From the NCBI GenBank assembly GCA_031295385.1, contig JAUMOL010000006.1:1-39924 (forward strand): 39,924 nt of DNA, given 5' to 3'. This DNA comes from Collinsella sp. (GTDB lineage: Bacteria; Actinomycetota; Coriobacteriia; Coriobacteriales; Coriobacteriaceae). The notes below the pieces were generated by a model. It was not told where the DNA came from and ran no database searches. It saw only the letters and a list, made by a program, of their open reading frames with translations. Both the position numbers and the translations under genes were made by a program. This document shows positions 31,739 through 39,924 of the stretch, piece after piece. The stretch's first letter is position 1, and every line of letters starts with the position of its first letter.

Positions 31739-32989
31739 CTAGCTCCTCGTATATCTACGCAGCGCGATGGCGGCGTTGTGTCCGCCAAAGCCCAGGTTGG
31801 TCGAAAGCGCCCAGGTAAGGTCGGCGCGAACCGCGCGATTGGGCGTGTAGTCAAGATCGCAGGCGGGATCGGGCGTGTGGTAGTTAATGGTCGGCGGCAC
31901 CACGCCCTGCTCGAGCGCCATGGCGCAGGCCATGACCTCGATGGCACCCGTGGCACCGATCATATGGCCGGTCATCGACTTGGTCGACGAGACGTGCGCG
32001 GCTCGTGCCGCGTCCTCGCCGAGCGCACGCTTAATGCCCGCCGTCTCGGACGAATCGTTGAGCTTGGTCGAGGTGCCGTGAGCGTTGATGTAGAGGCCCT
32101 CGGAAGGCTTAACGTCGCCCTCGGCAACCGCCAGCGATATCGCGCGGGCAATGCCGGCAGCCTCGGGATCGGGGCTCGTAATGTGATAGGCATCATCGGT
32201 GTTGCCGTAGCCCACGACCTCGGCATAAATGTGCGCACCGCGCGCCTGCGCATGCTCCACGCTCTCGAGAACCAGCACGCAGGCGCCCTCGCCCATCACA
32301 AAGCCGTCGCGGTCTGCATCGAACGGACGGCATGCCGTCGACGGGTCAGGATTAGTGGTGAGAGCACGACAGGATGTAAAGCCCGCAACGGCATCGGGGA
32401 TGATTGCGGCCTCGGCACCGCCGGCCAGGATTGCATCGGCATAGCCATGCTTGATGGCGCGGAACGCCTCGCCCACGGCATGGGCCGAGGTCGCGCAGGC
32501 GGTCACCACGGGCAGGGTCGGGCCCTTTGCCTTGTGACGAATCGCGATATTGCCCGACGCCATGTTGGGAATCATCATCGCAATCATATAGGGCGATGCA
32601 CGGCGAGGCCCCCGATCGGCAATCGTGTGGACGTTGTCGACGAGTGTCTGCATGCCACCCACGCCTGAACCCACGTAGACGCCCAGGCGCTCGCGATCGA
32701 TGGCGCCCTCGACATCAAAGCCCGCATCGTGCATGGCCTCGTCCGACGCTGCCAGGGCAAACTGAACGCAGGGGTCCAGGTGCTTGGCGTCACGCTTGCC
32801 AAAGTACTCGTTGCCGTCAAAACCCTTGACCTCGGCTGCCACTTTGACGGCAAATGCATCGGTATCGAAGTGCGTGATCGGACCGATGCCACACGTTCCG
32901 GCACACATGGCCGCCCAGGTGGCAAGCGCGGTGTTGCCGAGCGGCGACACGGCACCGATACCGGTGATTGCAACTCTCTGTTCCATCAT
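31739..32989 (-). CDS. fabF: 3-oxoacyl-ACP synthase II (FabF)
   Basis: 416 residues from the first ATG of MMEQRVAITGIGAVSPLG at 32989, preceded by GAGGAGACC. The catalytic triad is visible as Cys165 (VTACATSAH), His in NAHGTSTKLND and His in MTGHMIGATGAIE. It elongates acyl-ACP with malonyl-ACP. Only one KAS II-type gene is present beside fabH. Confidence 0.97.
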   Translation of the reverse strand: MMEQRVAITGIGAVSPLGNTALATWAAMCAGTCGIGPITHFDTDAFAVKVAAEVKGFDGNEYFGKRDAKHLDPCVQFALAASDEAMHDAGFDVEGAIDRERLGVYVGSGVGGMQTLVDNVHTIADRGPRRASPYMIAMMIPNMASGNIAIRHKAKGPTLPVVTACATSAHAVGEAFRAIKHGYADAILAGGAEAAIIPDAVAGFTSCRALTTNPDPSTACRPFDADRDGFVMGEGACVLVLESVEHAQARGAHIYAEVVGYGNTDDAYHITSPDPEAAGIARAISLAVAEGDVKPSEGLYINAHGTSTKLNDSSETAGIKRALGEDAARAAHVSSTKSMTGHMIGATGAIEVMACAMALEQGVVPPTINYHTPDPACDLDYTPNRAVRADLTWALSTNLGFGGHNAAIALRRYTRS

Positions 32990-33025
32990 GGTCTCCTCAT
33001 CCAAGCCGCTTACCCGGCTTGCTTT

Positions 33026-33799
33026 CTACATCGCCATTCCGCCGTCGACGCGTATGACTTCGCCCGTAATGTAGGCAGCCGCATCGCCCGCCAAAAAGCG
33101 CACCACACCGGCCACCTCCTCGGGCTGCGCCATACGCTTTAGGGGAATCTGCTCCTCGGTTGCCGCGCGAACCTTATCCGATAGCTTTGCCGTCATATCG
33201 GTCTCGACAAACCCGGGGGCGACCGCGTTCACTCGTACGCCGCGTGGCGCAAGCTCGCGCGCCACCGCCTTGGTCAGACCGATGACGCCCGCCTTGGAGG
33301 CGGCGTAGTTGGCCTGCCCGGCATTGCCCATCAGGCCCACAACCGAGCTCATGTTGATGACGCAACCGCCGCGCTGGCGCATAAAGGTCTTGGTGAGCGC
33401 GCGCGTCGTATTGAACGTGCCCTTGAGATTGACATCGAGCACGCGGTCGAAGGCGTCATCGCCCATGCGCATGAGCAGGCCATCGCGGGTGATGCCAGCG
33501 TTGTTGACGAGCGCCCAAATGGAGCCAAAGTCGTTGAGGACCGCTTCCACGCACGCGTTGACGGCAGCGGGGTCGGCCACGTCGCATTGATATGCGCGTG
33601 CCGCGGCGCCAGCCGCCTCGCAGGCTTCGCACGTCTCGCGCGCCGCATCGACGCTGCCGGCATAGACGACGGCGATATCAAAGCCGTCCTCCGCCAGACC
33701 GACAGCGCAGGCGCGGCCGATACCACGCGAGCCGCCCGTGACCAGTGCCGCGCGACGTGAGTCGTTGCGCTCGAGCGTGCCGTTGTTCAAGTTGCCCAT
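33026..33799 (-). CDS. fabG: 3-oxoacyl-ACP reductase FabG
   Basis: 257 residues. The SDR signatures are ALVTGGSRGIGRA (cofactor), LVNNAGITRDGLLMRM, INMSSVVGLMGNAGQANYAASKAG (Ser-Tyr-Lys) and GFVETDMTA. It reduces 3-oxoacyl-ACP with NADPH. GAAAGGAATGAC precedes the ATG. Standard length apart from a short N-terminal extension. Confidence 0.96.
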   Translation of the reverse strand: MGNLNNGTLERNDSRRAALVTGGSRGIGRACAVGLAEDGFDIAVVYAGSVDAARETCEACEAAGAAARAYQCDVADPAAVNACVEAVLNDFGSIWALVNNAGITRDGLLMRMGDDAFDRVLDVNLKGTFNTTRALTKTFMRQRGGCVINMSSVVGLMGNAGQANYAASKAGVIGLTKAVARELAPRGVRVNAVAPGFVETDMTAKLSDKVRAATEEQIPLKRMAQPEEVAGVVRFLAGDAAAYITGEVIRVDGGMAM

Positions 33800-33829
33800 G
33801 TCATTCCTTTCGGGTTACAGCCCTGTGGA

Positions 33830-34756
33830 CTATGCGAGCTCGTCGGCAATAGCTGCGACCTGCTCGGCCGTCTCGCACGAATACACGCGAACGTCGCTCA
33901 GCGTACGCTTGACCAGGCCGGACAGCGTTTTGCCAGGGCCGACCTCAATAAATGTGTCGATGCCTTGATCCTGCAGAGCATGCAGCGTATCGACCCAGCG
34001 CACGGTATGGCTCACCTGATTGGCCAAGACATCCGATGCCGTCTGGGGGTCCGCCGGATAGGGCGCCGCTGTCATGTTTGCCATAACCGGAATTAGCAGC
34101 GAAGACGGAACGTGGCCGTCTTGGATATACGTCGCCAGCCCCTCAGTCGCCTCTGCCATATAGGGGCTATGAAATGCACCCGACACCGCGACTTTCATAG
34201 CGCGGCCGCCAGCCTCTTTTACTAGGACGTCGAGCTCCTGCAGCGCCTCGGGCGCTCCGGCCACAACCGTCTGCTGCGGGCTGTTGTAGTTGACTGGCCA
34301 GCAGTCCTCGCCGGCCTGTTTTGCCAGGCCCTCGACTTGCGCCGCATCGAGCTTGATGACGGCGCGCATGCCGCCCGGATGGCGCTCGGCAGCCGCGGCC
34401 ATCAGCGCCGCGCGCTCGCACACAAGCCCAAAGCCCGCTCGCGTATCGAACGCCCCCGCAAAGGTGAGCGCGGCGACCTCGCCCAGCGAGAATCCCGCAC
34501 AGGCGGCAGGTACCACGCCGCGCTCACGCAGGGCGGCAGCCGCTGCCAGGTCGTGAACGAACACGCACGGCTGCGTGTTCTCGGTCTGCGAGAGCTCCTC
34601 CTTGGAGGCACTCCGGCACTGCTCGCTGGTCCCCGGGCGCACCTCGTCGGCAATGGTGAACACCTCGGCGGCCGCCGGCGATGTCTCGATCAGGTCGACG
34701 CCCATCGCGGTGTGTTGGGCACCCTGGCCGGCAAACAGAAACGCTACGCTACCCAT
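33830..34756 (-). CDS. fabD: Malonyl-CoA:ACP transacylase FabD
   Basis: 308 residues. FLFAGQGAQHTAMG is the FabD N-terminus. The nucleophile elbow is CAGFSLGEVAAL with Ser90; the usual G-H-S-L-G has phenylalanine in place of histidine. The catalytic histidine is in VSGAFHSPYM, and IEVGPGKTLSGLVKR closes the fold. Its start overlaps the end of fabK by 13 bases. Confidence 0.95.
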   Translation of the reverse strand: MGSVAFLFAGQGAQHTAMGVDLIETSPAAAEVFTIADEVRPGTSEQCRSASKEELSQTENTQPCVFVHDLAAAAALRERGVVPAACAGFSLGEVAALTFAGAFDTRAGFGLVCERAALMAAAAERHPGGMRAVIKLDAAQVEGLAKQAGEDCWPVNYNSPQQTVVAGAPEALQELDVLVKEAGGRAMKVAVSGAFHSPYMAEATEGLATYIQDGHVPSSLLIPVMANMTAAPYPADPQTASDVLANQVSHTVRWVDTLHALQDQGIDTFIEVGPGKTLSGLVKRTLSDVRVYSCETAEQVAAIADELA

Positions 34757-35688
34757 GCGGACGCACCCTTCAGGACGCGCTCGGCGCCATCGACCAGATC
34801 GTCAACGATTTCGCGTGCGCTCTGGCGCTCGCTAACCATGCCGGCAATCTGTCCACACAAAAACGAACCCTCTTCGTAATTGCCGTCCTTGGCGGCCTTG
34901 CGAAGGGCGCCCGTGCCCATGGCCCCGAGCTCCTCGACACTTACGCCCGCCGCCTCGCTCTTGGCGTAGGCGTTGGTGAAGGGGCTCTTGAGGGCGCGCA
35001 CCGGATGTCCCGTCGAGCGGCCGGTCGCACGCGTCGAAGTGTCGTTGGCCTTCAGGACCATCTCCTTGTACTGCTCCGAGACGGTGCACTCATTTGCAAC
35101 GAGAAAGCGCGTACCCACCTGGACGCCGGCAGCGCCCAGCATAAAGGCGGCCGCCACGCCACGGCCGTCGGCAATACCGCCGGCAGCCACTACGGGAATG
35201 TCGACCGCATCGACGACCTGCGGCACCAGTGCCATCGTCGAGGTCTCGCCAATATGGCCGCCCGATTCGGTGCCCTCGGCAACAACCGCCGTGGCTCCAC
35301 GACGTGCCACGAGGCGCGCCAACGCCACCGAGGCAACGACCGGGATGACCTTGATGCCCGCCTCGTTCCACGCCTTCATGTACTTGGCGGGATTGCCGGC
35401 GCCCGTCACGACGACCGGCACCTGCTCATCGATCACAACCTGTGCAACCTCGTCGGCAAACGGGCTCATGAGCATGACGTTAACGCCAAAGGGCTTATCC
35501 GTCTTGGTGCGCAGCTCATGAATCTGGTCGCGAAGCCAGTCGGCGTCGGCATTCATAGCCGCGATGACGCCTAGGCCGCCCGCCTCGGATACGGCCGATG
35601 CCAGTGAGGCGTCGGCAATCCAGGCCATGCCGCCCTGGAACACGGGCTTTTCGATGCCGAGCAGATCGCAGAGAGGAGTCTTGAGCAT
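34744..35688 (-). CDS. fabK: Enoyl-ACP reductase II FabK (FMN-dependent)
   Basis: 314 residues. LLGIEKPVFQGGMAWIADASLASAVSEAGGLGVI, PFGVNVMLMSPF, VVAEGTESGGHIGE and PVVAAGGIADGRGVAAAFMLGAAGVQVGTRF are the FabK/2-nitropropane-dioxygenase-like TIM-barrel blocks, with the histidine in GGHIG. It carries out the last reduction of the cycle with FMN and replaces FabI, which is not seen. The organism should therefore be naturally insensitive to FabI inhibitors unless fabI lies elsewhere. Confidence 0.96.
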   Translation of the reverse strand: MLKTPLCDLLGIEKPVFQGGMAWIADASLASAVSEAGGLGVIAAMNADADWLRDQIHELRTKTDKPFGVNVMLMSPFADEVAQVVIDEQVPVVVTGAGNPAKYMKAWNEAGIKVIPVVASVALARLVARRGATAVVAEGTESGGHIGETSTMALVPQVVDAVDIPVVAAGGIADGRGVAAAFMLGAAGVQVGTRFLVANECTVSEQYKEMVLKANDTSTRATGRSTGHPVRALKSPFTNAYAKSEAAGVSVEELGAMGTGALRKAAKDGNYEEGSFLCGQIAGMVSERQSAREIVDDLVDGAERVLKGASAWVA

Positions 35689-35690
35689 CT

Positions 35691-35927
35691 CTACTTCTCC
35701 AATGCCGCCTCGACCGTATCGGCGAACTCGCCGACCGTCTTGGGGTTCTCCTCGGTATCAAGCTGGATGCCAAACTCGTCCTCGACGGCGACGAGAATCT
35801 CGACGGTACCCAGGCTGTCGAGGCCAATCTCCTCGAGCGTGGACTCGGGCTTCATCTCGACGTCGTCAAGGCCAGCGGTCTCGCGGATAACGTCGCAAAC
35901 GCGCTCGAAGGTCTTCTGATCTGCCAT
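35691..35927 (-). CDS. acpP: Acyl carrier protein
   Basis: 78 residues from the ATG at 35927 (MADQKTFERVCDVI), preceded by AAAGGAGAAC; the in-frame extension to 35966 is rejected. LEEIGLDSLGTVEILVAVEDEFGIQL holds Ser38, the 4'-phosphopantetheine site. The common DSLD/DSLS context is DSLG here. Strongly acidic, as expected. Confidence 0.96.
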   Translation of the reverse strand: MADQKTFERVCDVIRETAGLDDVEMKPESTLEEIGLDSLGTVEILVAVEDEFGIQLDTEENPKTVGEFADTVEAALEK

Positions 35928-35979
35928 GGTAGTTCTCCTTTGTTTGTGCCCTAGGGGCGTTTTCATTTCCTATGTGCGA

Positions 35980-36939
35980 CTACTTCCAACGAAGCAGATA
36001 GCCACCTATATCCAGACCGGCGCCAAATCCAACCAAGGCGATGGTGTCGCCTGTGTGAAGTGCACCGGCGTTTGCCAGCCGGTCGAGGGCAAGCGGAATG
36101 CATGCGCTCGAAATGTTGCCGGTCTCGCGCAACGTGCGAACCACGCGCTCGTCCGGCACGCCCAGGCGCTTGACCGCCTGGCTCAGGATTCGTTCGTTAG
36201 CCTGATGGAATACAAAATGATCGATGTCTTCGACCGAAATGCCCGCATCGATTGCAAGCTTATGGACCGTGTCGCAGATGGCGTTGACGCCGAACTTGAA
36301 CACGCGGCGGCCATTCATGGACAGCACACTCGCGCTATCTGCGGAGGCCTTAAACGGCGACGTACCGACCAGACCGGGAACGTGCAACGTCACGACGTCG
36401 GGCGCCGTCGAAAGCTCAACGGCAAGGGGGTTGTCTCCCCCAGCCTCTATCACAGCGGCGCCTGCCCCATCGCCAAAGAGCACGCAGGTGGCGCGGTCTG
36501 TCCAGTCAAGCGCGCGCGTCATCTGCTCGGCCGCAACGACAAGCGCATGCTCGGCTCGTCCTCGGGCGATATAGCCCTCGGCGACATCGAGCGCAAATAC
36601 GAAGCCGGCACAAGCCGCCGAGACATCGAAGGCAGGGCACGTCGCGCCTAGTCGCTCAGCAACGGCACACGCCTCGGCGGGAACAAGGTGGTCACCCGTC
36701 GTCGTCGAGCAGACGATCAGATCCAGCTGGCTCGCGTCGATTCCGGACACCTGGAGTGCCCGCTCGCTCGCTGCTACGGCAAGGTCGTCAAGTGACTCGG
36801 TGGTGCAGACGTGGCGGCTCTTGATACCTGTGCGAGTAAAAATCCACTCATCCGAGGTATCGAGGAACTCAGACAGCTCGTCATTGGAAACACTGCGCTC
36901 AGGAAGTGCCGAACCTGTTCCAAGAATCGTGAAACCCAT
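35980..36939 (-). CDS. fabH: 3-oxoacyl-ACP synthase III FabH
   Basis: 319 residues from the ATG at 36939 (MGFTILGTGSALPERSVSN), preceded by AAAGGAGG. The active-site triad is Cys110 (DVSAACAGF), His in FHQANERI and Asn in ETGNISSA. It starts chains from acetyl- or branched-acyl-CoA and malonyl-ACP. It is the first gene of the operon and lies directly downstream of two 16-bp dyads. Confidence 0.96.
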   Translation of the reverse strand: MGFTILGTGSALPERSVSNDELSEFLDTSDEWIFTRTGIKSRHVCTTESLDDLAVAASERALQVSGIDASQLDLIVCSTTTGDHLVPAEACAVAERLGATCPAFDVSAACAGFVFALDVAEGYIARGRAEHALVVAAEQMTRALDWTDRATCVLFGDGAGAAVIEAGGDNPLAVELSTAPDVVTLHVPGLVGTSPFKASADSASVLSMNGRRVFKFGVNAICDTVHKLAIDAGISVEDIDHFVFHQANERILSQAVKRLGVPDERVVRTLRETGNISSACIPLALDRLANAGALHTGDTIALVGFGAGLDIGGYLLRWK

Positions 36940-36957
36940 CACTAACCTCCTTTGAGT

Positions 36958-36973
36958 TGTTGACGTGTTTACA
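36958..36973. promoter_or_regulatory. 16-bp dyad operator, fabH-proximal copy
   Basis: TGTTGACGTGTTTACA, a near-palindrome (consensus TGTTRACNNGTYWACA), 18 bases upstream of the fabH start. It is almost identical to the copy at 37006-37021. Confidence 0.6.
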
Positions 36974-37005
36974 TCGACCAAGAGAGGATAACGCATTTCA
37001 GTCTT

Positions 37006-37021
37006 TGTTGACGTGTTAACA
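37006..37021. promoter_or_regulatory. 16-bp dyad operator, distal copy
   Basis: TGTTGACGTGTTAACA, 15 of 16 identical to the copy 48 bases away. It lies between fabH and birA and could affect both directions. It does not look like the FapR, FabT or FadR consensus sequences. Confidence 0.6.
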
Positions 37022-37115
37022 TTAAATTGTCCAAATGCGACAAAGGCTTCACATTGTGTCTATCTCTCGACACCATTGCGCGATTGCCTTATTAACTTAG
37101 GAGGTAGCAGCCGTT

Positions 37116-37892
37116 TTGGATGCCAAATTAACGATAGTCGACGTAACCGGATCGACCAACGATGACCTGCTCGAAGCAGGAAAACAGGGAGCGCCGCACG
37201 GCACAGGACTTGCCGCCCGGGCTCAAACAGCAGGACGCGGCCGGCGCGGGCACAAGTGGGATTCAACCGCCGGCAACCTATTGCTTTCGATTGTCCTTCG
37301 TCCATGCGTTAATCCTGCAAAGTTCTCTGGTCTTGCCGCCGTCAGCGGCCTAGCGGTGCTCGAAGCACTCGAAAAGCAGGGTCTTGCAAACGAGATTCGC
37401 CTTAAATGGCCCAACGACCTTGTCGCGCGAGGACGCAAGCTCGGCGGCATTCTGGTCGAGGCCGCACGCGATAACGAAGGCAACCCCTTTGAGGTCTGTG
37501 GCATCGGCGTTAACGTGAACTATGTGCCCGCGGAGGTTCCCGATGGCGGCCTGCCAGCAATCGGCCTGTCAGACCTCAACGAGAGCGTTCCCGCCGTCGA
37601 CATGCTCCTCGATGAGGTCTATCACGCAGTTATAGACGCTGTAGATGCTTGGGCAGAGCGCCTCAACGCCAAGGAAGAAGACGCCGGCCCGCTCGCGCCC
37701 GTCCGCGGCGAATATATCGCTCACCTCAATTGGATCGGGGAGCACGTTATCGCCCGCTCCCCCGCTGGAGACGAGCTGACGCGAGGCATTTTTAAAACCG
37801 TCGATGCCTTTGGTCGCGCGTGTATCGAAACGGAAGACGACTTGCGATCCTTCCATTTTGAGGAGGCATCGCTGCGCCCCTTGAGCGAATAG
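37116..37892 (+). CDS. birA: Biotin--[acetyl-CoA-carboxylase] ligase, short (class I) form
   Basis: 258 residues from a TTG start at 37116 with AGGAGG about 11 bases upstream. TGSTNDDLLE, QTAGRGRRGHKWDS (GRGRRG biotinyl-AMP loop), IRLKWPNDLV and KLGGILVEA are the BirA catalytic blocks. The C-terminal cap domain is present. There is no N-terminal DNA-binding domain, so it is not itself a biotin-operon repressor. It biotinylates AccB Lys123. It is divergent from the fab operon, next to the dyad operators. Confidence 0.93.
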   Translation: MDAKLTIVDVTGSTNDDLLEAGKQGAPHGTGLAARAQTAGRGRRGHKWDSTAGNLLLSIVLRPCVNPAKFSGLAAVSGLAVLEALEKQGLANEIRLKWPNDLVARGRKLGGILVEAARDNEGNPFEVCGIGVNVNYVPAEVPDGGLPAIGLSDLNESVPAVDMLLDEVYHAVIDAVDAWAERLNAKEEDAGPLAPVRGEYIAHLNWIGEHVIARSPAGDELTRGIFKTVDAFGRACIETEDDLRSFHFEEASLRPLSE

Positions 37893-37946
37893 GACGCCGC
37901 AGCCACCTACTCGGCAGCATTGCCCGACAGTCCAAACCATCATTCA

Positions 37947-37986
37947 AAAGAAAAGAGCCCCGCTACCAAGATGGCAGCGGGGCTCT
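37947..37986 (-). terminator. Rho-independent terminator of fusA-rpsJ
   Basis: On the minus strand AGAGCCCCGCT pairs perfectly with AGCGGGGCTCT around an 11-base loop, followed by TTCTTTTG. It follows rpsJ by 21 bases, so the str-side transcript ends here and does not run on into rplC. Confidence 0.9.
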
Positions 37987-38007
37987 GTAAGCTATGAGCG
38001 ATATCGC

Positions 38008-38322
38008 TTAGAGCTTGATGTCGATGTCGACGCCAGCGGGGAGGTCGAGACGCATAAGCGAATCAACGGTGCCCGAGGTGGGGTCGAGGATGTCGATGAG
38101 GCGCTTGTGCGTGCGCATCTCGAACTGCTCGCGCGAGTCCTTGTTGACGTGCGGCGAGCGGATGACGGTGTACAGGTTACGCTCGGTCGGCAGCGGGATG
38201 GGGCCGCTGATACGCGCACCGGTCTTGGCTGCGGTCTCGACGATGAGCTTGGTCGACTTGTCGACGATCTCGTGATCGTAGCCCTTGAGCCTGATGCGAA
38301 TCTTTTGCTTCTTGTTGGCCAC
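38008..38322 (-). CDS. rpsJ: 30S ribosomal protein S10
   Basis: 104 residues. KIRIRLKGYDHEIVDKSTKLIVETAAKTGARISGPIPLPTERNLYTVIRSPHVNKDSREQFEMRTHKRLIDI is standard S10 (NusE). It is part of the small-subunit head and of antitermination complexes. It lies 35 bases after fusA and is closed by a strong terminator. Normally rplC follows at once, but here rplC is at 11932-12552, about 25 kb away on the same strand. Confidence 0.97.
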   Translation of the reverse strand: MANKKQKIRIRLKGYDHEIVDKSTKLIVETAAKTGARISGPIPLPTERNLYTVIRSPHVNKDSREQFEMRTHKRLIDILDPTSGTVDSLMRLDLPAGVDIDIKL

Positions 38323-38357
38323 TTAACTCAAACCTCCATATATCAAGCGGATTCGCG

Positions 38358-39924
38358 CTACTCGGCGCTGCCGCCAGCCTTCTTGATGATCTCCTCGGAC
38401 ACGCTCTTGGGAACGGGACGATAGGAGTCGAACTGCATGTTGTAGGACGCACGGCCCTGCGTGGCAGAACGCAGGTCGGTTGCGTAGCCAAACATCTCGG
38501 ACAGCGGAACAAGCGCGGTGATGGCAGTTGCGGTACCACGCTCCTCCTGGCCCTGAATCTGGCCGCGACGGGAGTTCAGGTTGCCCAGGACATCGCCCAT
38601 GTACTCCTTGGGCGTCTCGACCTCGACGCTCTCGACGGGCTCGAGCAGAATCGGATCGGACTTGCGCAGGGCCTCCTTGATGGCCATGGAACCGGCGACC
38701 TTGAACGCAGCCTCGGAGGAGTCGACATCGTGGTAGGAACCATCGACGAGCTCGACGGCAACGTCGAGGACGGGGTAGCCGGCGATGACACCGCTCTGCA
38801 GGGCCTCTTCGATACCCTTCTCGACGGACGGGATGTATTCCTTGGGAATCGCACCGCCGACGATCTTGTTCTCGAAGGTGAAGCCACTTCCCGGCTCGCC
38901 CGGACGCATGTTGATGATAGCGTCGCCGTACTGACCGCGACCACCGGACTGGCGGACGAACTTGCCCTGGACGTTGAGGACCTCGTGACCCGGCTTCTCG
39001 CGATAGGCGACGCGCGGCTTGCCGACGTTTGCCTCGACCTTGAACTCGCGGGTCAGACGGTCGATGATGATCTCGAGGTGCAGCTCGCCCATGCCGGCGA
39101 TGATGGTCTGGCCGGTCTCCTCGTCGGTGTGGACTTGGAAGGTCGGGTCCTCCTCGGCGAGCTTCTGCAGACCCATGGCGAGCTTGTCCTGCTCGGCCTT
39201 GGTCTTGGGCTCGACGGCGATGTCGATAACGGGATCGGGGAAGTCCATGGACTCGAGGATGATGGGATGGCCCTCGTCGCACAGGGACTCGCCGGTCGTC
39301 GTGTTCTTGAGGCCGACGGCCGCGACGATGTCGCCCGTGGAGCAATAGTCGACATCATGCTGCTCGTTGGAATGCATCTCGAGGATGCGACCAATGCGCT
39401 CCTTCTTGCCGTTGTTGGCATTGACGACATAGGAACCGGAGTCCAGACGACCCGAATAGACGCGCAGGTAGGTGAGCTTGCCAACGTAGGGATCGGTCAT
39501 GATCTTGAAGGCCAGGGACGAGAACGGCTCCTTGTTGGACGGCTTGCGCTCCTCCTCCTGGTCGGTATCGGGATTGATGCCGGTGACGGGCGGCACGTCG
39601 AGCGGGCTGGGCAGGTAGTCGACGACGGCGTCAAGCAGCTCCTGGACACCCTTGTTCTTGTAGGCGGAGCCCACGAACACGAGGTTGAGATCGTTGGCGA
39701 GAACGCCAGCGCGCAGGGCCTTCTTCAGCAGGTCGACGGTAATCTCCTCGTCCATGAGGACGAGCTCCATGAGCTCGTCGTCGTAATCGGCGGCAGCCTC
39801 GAGCAGCTCGGCGCGACGCTCCTCGACGATGTCGACGAACTCGTCGGGGATAGGGTCCCTGGGCTCGGGCTAGGCCATGCCCTTGTCCTCGGCCCTGAAG
39901 GCCCATCCAGTCCTGGTGGCCAGG
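38358..39924 (-). CDS. fusA: Elongation factor G, C-terminal three quarters, with in-frame stop near the window edge
   Basis: The frame runs from the window edge to the stop at 38358 and covers the end of the G' insert and domains II to V of EF-G. VFVGSAYKNKGVQELLDAVVDYLPSPLDVPPV ends the G domain. IIAGMGELHLEIIIDRL, GKPRVAYREKPG, FVRQSGGRGQYGDAIINMRP and GQEERGTATAITALVPLSEMFGYATDLRSATQGRASY are the domain III-V landmarks. A TAG at 39870-39872 interrupts the frame (EDKGMA-stop-PEPRDPIPDEF). A TGG to TAG change is the simplest explanation, and the homologous frame continues upstream of it. EF-G drives translocation and is essential, so an error near a contig end or a second fusA copy must be considered. 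The start is outside the window. Confidence 0.85.

Noticed and set aside
39631..39906. 91-residue minus-strand frame near the right edge as a separate gene
   Set aside because: It is an out-of-frame reading of fusA; the EF-G frame continues across this stretch apart from one TAG.

Overview
The window reads as a Coriobacteriia chromosome segment, most likely a gut Collinsella-type bacterium. This is inferred from the GC-rich coding style, the S10-type ribosomal operon, a FabK-type fatty-acid operon with an accD-accA fusion, mannose-family PTS genes linked to anaerobic sulfatases, and many short GGGGACAG-core hairpin repeats. No 16S rRNA or tRNA gene was recognised, so the genus is an inference. 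The left edge lies inside an IS3-family transposase and the right edge inside fusA, which looks like a contig bounded at a repeat.

Layout. 1-139: right end of an IS3-family element. 190-4038: ridA (-), then a U32 peptidase/RNA-hydroxylase-family gene and an RluA-type pseudouridine synthase (+). 4039-4466: repeat-rich gap with two GGGGACAG hairpins and three large dyads. 4467-6296: DeoR-type regulator and Gfo/Idh/MocA oxidoreductase (-), preceded by an AT-rich region with phased repeats. 6540-12552: repeats, a strong terminator, and the S10 operon on the minus strand (rplC-D-W-B-S19-V-S3-P-L29-S17-N-X), with structured gaps before rplB and rplN. 12553-13209: S10 leader, a 34-bp perfect inverted repeat, and a wrecked phosphatase copy.

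13240-24180 is an accessory island for sulfated sugars. A mannose-family PTS (EIIA, B, C, D) is followed on the same strand by two cytoplasmic-type cysteine sulfatases, a radical-SAM sulfatase maturase, a membrane-anchored TPR-like protein and a TauE/SafE exporter. It is divergent from two DeoR-family regulators, with TGTTCGTTTA-like repeats between them. The likely logic is uptake and phosphorylation of a sulfated (amino)sugar, sulfate removal in the cytoplasm, and export of the released sulfur oxyanion. The island is bracketed by 125-bp direct repeats (12956-13080 and 24493-24617) and ends in a deletion scar that fuses the start of agaS to the end of nagA.

24539-27724: histidine phosphatase, a probable Mn(II) CDF exporter, and an orphan EIIC-only PTS gene flanked by short repeats. 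27765-36939: a complete type II fatty-acid synthesis operon (fabH-acpP-fabK-fabD-fabG-fabF-accB-fabZ-accC-accDA, minus strand) behind two copies of a 16-bp dyad, with biotin ligase birA divergent. 38008-39924: rpsJ and the C-terminal three quarters of fusA, on the same strand as the S10 operon but 25 kb away from rplC. The str-S10 cluster is therefore split in this genome.
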